Shown here: in pieces, positions 1 to 8,565 of the stretch
Numbering within the stretch: position 1 is the stretch's first letter
Layout of the letters: every line of letters starts with the position of its first letter
Made by a program: the position numbers and the translations under genes
Notes under the pieces: model-generated
The model's input: the letters and a program-made list of their open reading frames with translations, nothing else
Database searches by the model: none
Told to the model about the DNA's origin: nothing
From: Favolaschia claudopus
Taxonomy: Eukaryota > Basidiomycota > Agaricomycetes > Agaricales > Mycenaceae
Length of the DNA stretch: 64,000 nt
Assembly: GCA_037176885.1 (NCBI GenBank)
Contig: JAWWNJ010000244.1
Span: forward strand, 124,001 to 188,000
Direction of reading: 5' to 3'

Positions 1-1
1 A

Positions 2-643
2 TTCATTCACAAAGCGGTCCGCCATTTAGCTCTCGAGGCTCCCGAGCTTGACACAAGCGACAAACTCTTGGAATTGTTTAAAGGAGTCATCGATCTTGCT
101 CTTGGCAGTTTCTTGAACCATGACGTCTTAGGCCCTGATGTTCTGCCCCTCTTGGCTGGCATGCGTCTCCAACGTTTATCAATGAATCTGATGGATATTT
201 TCCCAGTCGCAGTCGACTTCTCTCTCCCTATGTTCACGCACCTGACACATCTCGACGTCTGTGACTCCACTGCAGTATACTTGGAAAAGGTCATGGCTTG
301 CATTCCAGCCCTCCCCGCACTCACACACCTCTGCCTTGTCAACGCCGCGCTAAGAGACACCGCGTTAGCGATGCTTGAAAAGTGTCCCCGCCTGCGGCTA
401 CTTCTAGTTCTTTGGGGCACTTTCGAGGAGGATAGATATCAACTGGAGCGACAACCGCGTCGTTATGATGTGCGGTTTGTTATCGGGCAGTACATGAATT
501 ATTGGTCGGATTGGGAAAAGAGTGCAAAGGGACACTCGGAATGCATGTGGTTGCGCGGTCAGGATTTCGTCGAGAAGAAGCGAAAAGGAGAGATTGAAGG
601 TGAAGTCTTGTCATTCGAACTCCGAGTTCGCACGGCTCATTAG
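2..643 (+). CDS. F-box/LRR-like orphan protein, 5' partial
   Basis: The frame is open from the left window edge to a TAG at 641-643, so the true start lies outside the window. The visible part is leucine-rich with motifs such as RHLALEAPELD and LTHLDVCDS. This is the style of the very large Agaricomycete families of F-box-associated, LRR-like orphan proteins, which are presumed substrate receptors of SCF ubiquitin ligases; no F-box itself is visible here. It resembles the minus-strand gene at 2732-3743 (same RHLAL / THLAIYD-type motifs), so the two are probably paralogues. A possible last intron (gtgaag...cattag, about 600-643) would change the extreme C-terminus. Family placement is inference. 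Confidence 0.6.
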   Translation, partial: FIHKAVRHLALEAPELDTSDKLLELFKGVIDLALGSFLNHDVLGPDVLPLLAGMRLQRLSMNLMDIFPVAVDFSLPMFTHLTHLDVCDSTAVYLEKVMACIPALPALTHLCLVNAALRDTALAMLEKCPRLRLLLVLWGTFEEDRYQLERQPRRYDVRFVIGQYMNYWSDWEKSAKGHSECMWLRGQDFVEKKRKGEIEGEVLSFELRVRTAH

Positions 644-903
644 TTTTCATCCAGCCACACGATATTGGTTGAGCTAACCGGCTCGTATCTCAAGACCCTT
701 CACAGGAAGAGATGTATGATTCAGGCATTCGCATAATTCGGGCTCTCAGAGGATCAGTATGTACAGAAAGTCCACTCAGCATCAACTACGTGTAGATCGT
801 AGGTATCAGTGAGATTCGAGTAATTGAGCGCCAGTTCCCCGACTGCATCTCGGCCACCAACACAGTGACTCATATGTCCACATGGATTGTTTGTTTTGGC
901 TAG

Positions 904-2435
904 TTAAGCTGAGCTGTTCGGTTGGAATGGCGCAAAACAAACTGGTAGGGGTGTCGGAGTGTCAAAAATATCGTATCCTGTGAAGATAACCATGAATTCC
1001 AAGCCCGGTACGCGGTAGCAAATGATGTAGATATAGACTTGAAAGAAAACCTCACCGTCAGCATCTTCTTGGTACGGCAAGAAATCCCCATGGAACTTCT
1101 TCCGAGTGCGCTGAGTACCCAGCACGATATGCATTCCGTTTTCCCGGAGGCTGTGAACTTCCCGCAAGTCCTCCACGATCGGGGGGTGCGGTGGTTCCTC
1201 TTGCGAGTGAATAAGGACCAGTTCGGCATCGATCAATGACCGACGCCGTGCCGCGAGAACGGAGAAGAATCCATCATAGATTTGAGCACAATCATAATCC
1301 GGGAAGAAACGCATCTTCAAAGTCCGTAAAACTGGCAGTAGGTCAGGGTTTTTTAGGACTTGAAAGTAGGACTGCGGAGGTTCGTTAGAGTTGAGTGTCA
1401 GAGTGAACTCGATGACACTTGGAGCCACTGTTAGGCACACATCCCAGCCGGAACGGGCCCATATGCGAATATGCAGGGACGTCAGCGTGCACTCCGAGCG
1501 CCGCAAAAAAGATGTTATCGCAAACGATTCCTCGCCACCAACAGAAACATCCAAGGAGGATAGATAGGGTGCCCGCAGGTGATTGAGCACGAAAGAACCG
1601 TGTGGAAGCACGAGAGTCTTCAATCCAATTGTCGTCACGTTAGATGAGACTCCGCCAGCCCCAAAGCGCGTCCAGATTTTGGCGTGTTCTATGTGTGGGG
1701 GAACGCCCGTAAGATATTCCAAAATTTCGCGCTATCCGGTTCCTTCGTCGGAAATTCTACGGCAGTAACGGACGTTATCAAGCCATCCGTGATACCACTC
1801 GGGAATCCCTCCCATAGTGAAGGTCCGAGGCGGAGGGCTTTGAGATTCGGAGAGCTGAGTAGAAACTCACGGTTCCATGATGTACATGGGCGAAAATGAT
1901 CAGCGAGCACGGTTACTGGCCCTGCAACACCAAATGCTAGCGTTTGTAGCATTGGGAACGGGCCAGATATGATCTCGTTCAATATCTCCAGATCAGACTT
2001 GGATATGCGTAGTTCAAGGCGACCCAACTGACGAGATTTCGATGCCAAAAGTTGGATCAAGTTTGGTGGCAACGAACGAGAGGGATCCGTGCAGGTAATC
2101 GTGATCGATAGGGGATACGAAGCGGCACGCGAGAGCCAACAGTAGACCAGAGTCACGATAGTGGCTTCTACAGGATACGACTCGAACCCAAGCATGGCTG
2201 AGATACCATCGTATTGAACACGACGGTCGAAATCAAGGAAAAGAGAGTTCCAAAGCTCGGGCAGCGAGAGTGCGATAACACGCCAGCGGCTGCAGATTTG
2301 AGCCAAGAGGAGAGGTGCGGTGCGGGGATTTGGACGAACACGTGTGTTGCGTGGAAGGCAGAGTAAGAAAATTTTGGAAGTGAGTTCGTATGGGACGTTG
2401 AGTGCAGGGCTCGAGGATTTGATTGTGCGAGTCAT
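904..2435 (-). pseudogene. F-box/LRR-like protein gene with a 1-nt frameshift
   Basis: The N-terminal part (2435 to about 1690) begins MTRTIKSSSPALNVPYEL and has an F-box-like start (VPYELTSKIFLLCL, then LLLAQICSRWRVIALSLPELW), followed by leucine-rich segments. It stops at about 1689 just after FWNILRAFPHT. A second open frame (about 1722-904) continues the same style of sequence as HIEHAKIWTRFGAGG. The two frames meet at a run of five C on the minus strand (near 1700-1710); one extra C would join them. No GT-AG intron fits so small a gap. I read this as one roughly 500-aa gene broken by a homopolymer indel, either a real lesion or a sequencing error. The last 20 or so residues may be altered by an unspliced 3' intron near 970-1030. 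Proposed role (F-box substrate adaptor) is by family only. Confidence 0.6.
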
Positions 2436-2731
2436 GGTGGGGTAAGAGGAAGAGAATCACCGCCGGGTGATCGCCGATGTCCAAGTAATTGAACTGAACG
2501 GAAGCCGCGACTCGGATCTGCGGAAAGTTCCCGCTTGAGGTATTTCGCAACCAAGCACAGATGCTCAAAAAAAAAGCCAATTTGTTTGATATTATTCTTA
2601 CATGAATGCAAGCTGAGCATCACTATCCAGTCATAAGGACAATAAAACCCCTGGATCCATCAGAAGTTGGTGGCCGTATAAGTATTGAACAAGCAGAATG
2701 ATAGAGGGCAACAAGATCATCCAGTTTCTAC
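2436..2731. other. Intergenic, no gene recognised
   Basis: About 300 bases between two minus-strand genes. I see no open frame with coding character, RNA gene or repeat. It should hold the promoter of the frameshifted F-box gene and the 3' end of the next gene. Confidence 0.5.
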
Positions 2732-3743
2732 TTAAATGTCGTCGAAGTAAGGACGAAGGCGACGTTTGGGGAACGGGAAGTCCTTAACCACATGGATGCG
2801 ATATTCAGATGCTAATTTGGATGTGAGTCGCAATGCACGCATGCAAGAAAAATATGCGGACCTTCATTGTCTCCCGGTGGACGACGGGCGATGATATTCT
2901 CCGCTATAGCCCAGAAATCTTGTCCGTTGTAAACACCCAGCTGCCAGTCGAGCAGAATCTCTCGACGGTCCATGACGACAAATCGTCGATCAATAGTGGG
3001 GGCAGTATCATCCTCTAGGTAGCGCCGAAAATCTACGAAGACAACAATCCCTTCGCACGTCGTCAAGATGCGCAGAATCGTCCGAGGAGGCGTATCATAG
3101 ATGGCGAGATGCGTTAAGCAAGAAAGGAGAGGCAGACATTGCTCGATATGGGTGTCAATGACCGGGTCGTTGATGACGAGATGGGAAATTCGAGCAAAGA
3201 AAGAATGTGACGGGAGGAAAGTCCGCAGTATGGGGGAAAGATACATTGTCAGGTGTGTAGGCTGCAAATTTGCAAACGTTGTGTGGTTCGCAGCAATGCC
3301 GTCTGAGCCGACTTCGAGATTCGTTAGTCCGGTACATAGAGGCAGAATTTTCGCGGCGGCAGCTTCATCCGATTCGTAAGGGGCATATATAGCGATGTTC
3401 CTGACATGATCACGGAAGAATGAAGCAGACTTCGACCGCGCAGTCGACAACAGCGCATCCCAACGAAATATAGGATACGGTTCCATAGCCACCTTGAACT
3501 GAACGGCGATTGTACGATAGAGCAAAGGCTCGAGCCTTAGAGTTACGAGTTCAATAAATTATCAAAGGTTCACCGTAGACTGGGACAGGAATAAACTGAG
3601 CATGCTCACCATTCCTTGACGCGCCATGCGACAAGCATGAGTTTGGGGATCGATACGGGGCGAATGGCAGCGCAGGTCTCGAATATTTCTCGCTCGATGT
3701 CTCGGGAAAAAGAAGGTTCCGCGGTTTTCTGTTCCATTGTCAT
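2732..3743 (-). CDS. F-box/LRR-like orphan protein, three exons
   Basis: Gene model on the minus strand: exon 1 3743-3610, intron 3609-3536 (gtgagc...ctaag), exon 2 3535-2862, intron 2861-2812 (gtccgc...attag), exon 3 2811-2732. Phases match and give 295 aa (or 293 aa if the in-frame ATG at 3737 is used). Exon 1 carries SRDIEREIFETCA and IPKLMLVAWRVKEW, and the splice yields WLEPLLYRT, the classic N-terminal motif of this Agaricomycete family. Exon 2 has leucine-rich HVRNIAIYAP and LTHLAIYD segments. Exon 3 ends FPKRRLRPYFDDI. It is a paralogue of the partial gene at 2-643. It starts 170 bp from the QCR6 start codon, head to head. Function is not known beyond the likely F-box-associated class. 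Confidence 0.75.
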
Positions 3744-3913
3744 CTTGTCTGCAGATTGGTGCAAGGTCGTCGACGACGAAATGTTGGCAGAAGGCAAGGC
3801 GTGAATCACGTAACCATGTACTGTCACATATCGGACCACTTCGGGTCACCATGGGTCACCATCAGTAACGGTGTGACAGTCACCTCCTTCCACCTCACCA
3901 CCACACGAAAAAA
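3744..3913. promoter_or_regulatory. Shared divergent promoter region
   Basis: The 170 bases between the start codons of the minus-strand F-box-like gene and the plus-strand QCR6 gene must hold both promoters. I see no clear TATA box. The call rests on gene arrangement only. Confidence 0.4.
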
Positions 3914-4548
3914 ATGTCGGGCATCGGCTCGTTTATCTCCTCTTTGTTCTCCACCACCCACGCCGACGCCGAGGAGGAGAAGCCCGCCGATACCAACGAG
4001 CAGGCCGACGCCAACGCTGAGGAGACGCCGAAGGAGGAAGAAGCTGAGGAGGAGGAGCCTGAGGATGTGCGTAAACGACTTGCTTCGGCGATGAAGGACT
4101 AAGCTGACGAGGGTGAGACTGTAGGAGCACCCCAAGATTCGCGAGGAATGCCAGTCGTCGCCGTCATGCGCGCCGTTGAAGCACCATTTTGAGAAGTGCG
4201 AGGAGAAGGTGCGCTCTGGCAAGGGCATGAAGGGAGAGGATTGCGTGGAGGAAATGTGCGTTGACCTGCTTCCTTAGCTTCTTTACGCCGTCGCTTTGTC
4301 TCCTTCTTGTTGTAAGGCTGATTGCTGACCTGTTTCGCAGGTGTATGTCTGCAATTTCGTCTCTTCCCATATTGTTGCTGATTGGCTTCCGGATTCCCTT
4401 AACTTTCGGATTGGTTTTCGCATTCAGTCCAGTACGTCGCCGCACCCTATACCCACCCGCAACTCCGCTTTCTAAATACATCACTTTAAGCATGATGCAC
4501 TGCTCTGAAGCGTGTGCCGCACCTAAGCTTTTCTCCAAGCTGCGCTAG
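3914..4548 (+). CDS. QCR6: Cytochrome bc1 complex subunit 6 (hinge protein)
   Basis: Exon 1 3914-4066 encodes MSGIGSFISSLFSTTHADAE and a long acidic tract (EEEAEEEEPED). Intron 4067-4124 (gtgcgt...tgtag) is phase 0. Exon 2 4125-4255 encodes EHPKIREECQSSPSCAPLKH, then HHFEKCEEKVRSGKGMKGED and CVEE. The last exon 4491-4548 encodes MMHCSEACAAPKLFSKLR. The acidic N-terminus, the paired cysteines and the LFSKLR end are diagnostic of the small hinge subunit of respiratory complex III, which in other species helps dock cytochrome c to cytochrome c1 on the inner mitochondrial membrane. Direct splicing 4256-4490 keeps the frame but gives VEEIMMHC, about two residues shorter than the usual VEEFFHMMHC. 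A 6-nt micro-exon at 4341-4346 would restore the length. Start chosen as the first ATG, which immediately precedes the conserved N-terminus. Confidence 0.88.
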
Positions 4549-4853
4549 ACGTCAATGGATGGAGGTTCGTACCATGTTCCCCTCTCGGGGCGGTTTCCCA
4601 TATCCTGTTGACAGACAGACAGGCAGACGGTAGATCGTAGAAAGTAAAAATCTCTTTGTCTGTCGCTGGATTCAGAATGCATTCTCTCTCTCTGCTCTGC
4701 TATTCAGTTCCTGCCCCTCATTTGCGCCGACAGCAGCAAAATGCTCTTCACGATCGAGACAGCTATATGTGCGTTACCGTATATATCACGAGCACAGGTA
4801 GTCCTCAAGATGCACGAAAACGCTGTAAAACTGTAGGTGTTCCAGGACGGGTC
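4549..4853. other. QCR6 3' flank, no gene seen
   Basis: About 300 bases holding the presumed QCR6 3' UTR. A short acagacagacaggcaga run lies near 4612. No coding or RNA signal found. Confidence 0.4.
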
Positions 4854-5383
4854 TCAACAAGGATAAAGAACAAAGATAACACCAACCGATTCCTCGCTAT
4901 CTTTGCTCACTAATTCCTGAGGGTAATCGGAAACGGTGATCTTAACCTTGGCACTCTGTGGCGTAGGGATGATGAATGAGTAGGACGTCTTCCAATCCTT
5001 CCCCGACTGGAACCAGAACGGAGGACTCGGCTCATTCTTGTTGTACGGATTGACGGCGTCGGCATACTGATACAGCGTTGTTGGATGCCCACCGGTGGGG
5101 GTATAGCCGTTCAACTGGATACCCCAGACTCGAGCGGGGTCGGATCCTTGAGCCGAGTAGTGCAGGTGCCCGACAGACATCCTGGAAGTAGTTTTGCCAT
5201 CAGGACAGCTCCAAGACATAAGTACGCGTCTCGCCATTGGGAAGAAGCTCCCCGGCTGGGCCGCGTGCACCGCCGCCTGAGGTACCCGAGTGGTATCGCG
5301 TGAATGTCGAAGTTGATTTGTTTTGGATGGTGATGGAGTAGTTATAGGTGAGAAGAGTAGTTATAGGTGAGAAGAGCCGACAT
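4854..5383 (-). pseudogene. Damaged small gene of an unrecognised fungal family
   Basis: On the minus strand an ATG at 5383-5381 starts a frame that runs into a stop after 13 codons because a 19-bp unit is tandemly repeated (5339-5357 and 5358-5376). Without the second unit the frame would continue through a segment with the pattern NYSITIQNKSTSTFT and then ELLPNGETRTYVLELS. A second open frame (about 5270-4854) carries YVLELS-proximal and downstream sequence including FWFQSGKDWKTSYSFIIPTP. The N-terminal pattern (hydrophobic-T-I-x-N-x-S-S-x-x-F-x-R ... G-G ... P-x-G-x-x-T) also occurs in the damaged gene at 6081-7180, so the two are probably relatives of a small beta-rich protein family. Function unknown; at least two frame breaks, so probably not expressed as a full protein. 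Confidence 0.45.
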
Positions 5384-6080
5384 CCGGAAAGGACGTTTAG
5401 AACAAGGGTAGAAGGGAAAGTACGAGGGGGGTTTTCCTTGTGAATCAGCGAGTGAACGAAGGTGCGGTGCCTGTTCTACGGAGGAAACTCGCAAGTGTTA
5501 TAAATCCTTCAGGTGCTTGATTGATGTCGCGAATGTCGCAAAAACAAATCGTCGGCTTGGAGGGTGAAAAAATCATTCCAAATGTCTATAGTGCGTCTGG
5601 GATTTCAGGTCCCCAACTTGTCTGGCTAGTCGACGCATATCCGGAAATTTAGAAGCGCCGAAAATAAACCAGAGCAGCTCGTCGCCGGTGAAATGTAATT
5701 CCCGGGAGAGGCTGGAACATTTGAGCCGTGTTGCGTGACAATCCTGACAATGCAACTAATGTTCACAATGTTCGTGCAGGTGAGCGAAGTATTCATTTCT
5801 ACATCTCAAACCTATCGGAACTCTGCCGATTCTGAATAATCTCTGTCGACAGAAAACTTGTCAATCTAAGAGCACATCATTCTCGTCAACATGGATTCGA
5901 GTTGCTTCTTAGACTGCTTGGCGACAATTTCGCTGCGGTTTATGGAGAGCGTTCATGAATATAAGGTGCGCAATAAACTGGTCAGAAATATCACCACTCG
6001 CTATATCTTCCACAGCCGCACTGTATTTGCCCTCGCTTTCACTACACACGAACTTGTTCGACTTATTACTTTCCTTCCAG
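5384..6080. other. Intergenic between two damaged relatives
   Basis: Small open frames exist (for example from 5891) but none shows splice support or family character. The cttccag at 6074-6080 directly before ATG 6081 could be a splice acceptor of an upstream 5' exon, so part of this stretch may be an untranslated leader or intron. Confidence 0.35.
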
Positions 6081-7180
6081 ATGGCCGAAGTGAAAGCAGA
6101 TTATGTCCTCACCATCGACAACCAGTCCTCCGAGTCCGTTACATTCCGCAGAGTCGCCCTCAGTCTCCGTGGTGGTAAGTAATCCACAAGTCGTGCACGA
6201 CGGCGATATCGCGCCTGGACATCAAACTATCTGGCTTGGGACACCAGATATGGACGGATACCGCAAGGAGAGTGCACCTTCGGTGTAGTGTTGGGAAAGT
6301 TCGGTTCGGAAATCGGTCCGAACGCCGAACCGAACTGAACCGGACGCGCGTTCAGCGTTCAGGTTCAGCAACATGTCGAACCTGAACGCGAGGTTCGGTT
6401 CCGCGTTCAGAGAAAATATGTTGCGTTCGAACGCGTCCGAACGCCGAACGCCGAACCTGTCAAAGTGAGTAAATACCATCGTTATTCTTACTAAATCACA
6501 CCCAGATCATGATCAGATGGTGCACCGGAATGTCGGATAGGTTCCACGGGATGTTCGGCTGGCGAGGGATCACTGTTTAGATGGCGGCATGAGAGTCAAC
6601 AACATTGGGCTTGTCGGATCCGGAAAATGATGAGGTAAGTCCATTTCTTCATCTTTTCGACTGTTTTGAATTCAAATCCAGGTCAAATCTGCCGATACAC
6701 GCACTATAAGCATCTTAATGAAAGCGAGTTATCATTTTTAGTAAAAATTTTGACTGCCTGATATGGCCGACAACAAAAACGTTCGGACACGTTCGAACGC
6801 CGAACCGAACCTGAACGCCGCATTCAGGTTCAGGTTCAGTGATTGGCCGAACGCGAAGGGGCGTTCAGGTTCAGCGTTCCGGACAAAGTGCCCCGAACCT
6901 GAAGCGAACCAAACTTTCCCATCACTACTTCGGTGAGCTGTGGTTCCACGTCGATGACCAGGCCAAACCAGCCATCGTCTGCGGGTTCGGTGTGTTTGGG
7001 TTCGACGGGGAGGGGAACCCCCCGGCACGGCGTATTTCCTTGGAAACTGCTGGTACCCCTCCTCCGCTTCAGATAGCAGCATTTTCGAAAGCCGCTCGTA
7101 GGATGCTTGTGGTCAAAAGAATGCGCTTCAGGACCAGGAATGGCCAAAAGGACCGCCCCGCCGTAAAATATGTCGGATGA
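6081..7180 (+). pseudogene. Small fungal orphan gene interrupted by a MITE
   Basis: The first exon (6081-6174) begins MAEVKADYVLTIDNQSSESV and ends at a strong donor (gtaagt at 6175). A likely 73-nt intron ends at cag 6247. Coding resumes briefly and is cut at 6285 by a 642-bp element. On the far side the frame continues with FGELWFHVDDQAKPAIVCGF and GVFGFDGEGN. Removing the element and one copy of cttcggtg joins CTF to GELWFHVDD in frame, but that frame does not agree with the one reached from the intron. There may therefore be a second lesion, or a different acceptor is used. N-terminal pattern shared with the gene at 4854-5383. Function unknown. Confidence 0.5.
6286..6927. mobile_element. 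Non-autonomous hAT-like MITE, 642 bp
   Basis: The left end begins tagtgttgggaaagttcggt; the reverse complement of the right end begins tagtgatgggaaagtttggt, so the terminal inverted repeats match at 18 of 20 bases. Flanks are a perfect 8-bp direct repeat, cttcggtg at 6278-6285 and 6928-6935. The TAGNG terminus and 8-bp duplication are the hallmarks of hAT elements. The interior is filled with subterminal repeats of gttcggttc / cgaacctgaacg in both orientations and has no transposase frame. It sits inside the gene at 6081-7180. Confidence 0.85.
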
Positions 7181-7182
7181 AT

Positions 7183-8060
7183 AGAGTAATATGCCTGCCG
7201 GTGGAAAGTTCGCTGGCGGCCACCACTGGCCACCAGTGGACATTGGCGGACGCTGCTGGACGATGTGATCCAGTGACGGCAGCGTAGGCCGTTGATCCTC
7301 GCTGTTTCCCACTGACCCACACGCATATCCGCACTGGATTCCGGTGGAAATTGTCAAATTGAGGGAAATCGCTGGAAGTCAGCGGAGAGCGCCGGTTTAT
7401 TTCAAGTTCATTCGGAAAATATGATGTTTATGCTAACCTTTCGACTCATCTTGGAGGGACACTAGATTTGTGTGTCTGCTTCAGGTTCAGGATGGTTATG
7501 ACCCTATTACTCAAGGTTCAGATGGGAAACCAAGTTACGCGAGTCCGGGGTGTTATTTTCTTGGTTCGAGTTGTTCGTAGTAGTCCTCCTTCGGAATCTT
7601 TTATCGTCAAAGTGAACCATTCCTTCCTCTGCCTTGTTTCATACAAACAGTTGAACAGAACAGACATCTAGACACTCTCATGAATGGTTCTATATATGTA
7701 TTTGCCTTCTTTGTTTTCAGTAAAAAAAGAACTCAACCTGAGTCAAAATACACTCCACCGCTTTGACTCACCCGCTCTAATTCAAATATGTTGAGCTACT
7801 AGGCTGAATTATTTGAGCGCGCAACATGGGAAAAAGTCGATGGATTCCACTGGATTCCAATGGAAATTGTTGGGGAGCGGCTTCCAATGTAATCCAGCAG
7901 ATTCCAATGTAGTCCAGTGAAAGGTAGTGCCGCGTTGCCGGACAGCACTGGAGTCCGGCAATCAACACTGGAAATCAGCCGGTTGCCACCTCCGCGTATA
8001 TTACTGGATGAATACCAATTTCTCCTGCCGGCAAGGGCCGCAAGGCAAACTGATACCTTT
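7183..8060. repeat. Degenerate CACTGGATTCC-type repeat region
   Basis: The phrase cactggatt-cc-ggtggaaattgt near 7331-7355 recurs as cactggattccaatggaaat near 7848-7870, and related ccagtgga/atccagtg words recur through 7200-8000. gagtaatatgcctgccggtgg near 7188 and tattactggatgaat...cctgccggcaag near 8000-8035 look like related ends. I infer one or two old non-autonomous insertions; borders were not fixed. No gene is supported between 7181 and 8345. Confidence 0.35.
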
Positions 8061-8465
8061 GACCTTCGGCCAGCTCTCACTAGCGGAACTGCTGGAGCAG
8101 CAGAGCCGGCAGAATAATGAATGAGGGATCAAATTTTCATTGGAGTCGGCTGCAGCCGGCCTCCTATACCCAATGAGAGCTGGTTGATGCAGAGCATCAG
8201 CCGAGCAAGTTTTTGGCAGCACACTCTGTTTTCAAAAAAAAAAAACTCAGTCCAGACAAATTTGGCAAGCTCATATACTGTCAAGTGCCAACAAGTGCAT
8301 TTTTACACTGGTGGGCTCTGCCGCAAAGTGTGCTACACTGGTCATAGTCTCAGACTGTTTTAATCGGTGCCAGGTGCTTGAAGTAAAGCACTCCACAGCG
8401 CCAACAGGGTTCACACAGAGACCGTTACATCCTACGATACAATACTATTGTCTCACTATCCCCTC

Positions 8466-8560
8466 CCAAGAAAAACTAATTCTGCACATTTTGTGAAAAT
8501 GCTCGGTGATTGTCCCCAGTGTTCCACCTCATGGCCGCCTATGATATGGTGCTTTGCTAT
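8466..8560 (-). pseudogene. 3'-end fragment of the 478-aa gene family
   Basis: Immediately past the stop of the NLR gene, the minus strand encodes GGHEVEHWGQSPSIFTK, closely matching the C-terminus of the genes at 29500-31128 and 18269-19800 (GGREVEHWGQSVGLF/IF). Only the tail is present. The equivalent fragment follows the right-arm NLR at 42320-42410. It could be a leftover from the event that placed the NLR next to this gene family, or an exon fused by read-through. Confidence 0.55.
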
Positions 8561-8565
8561 GATAT

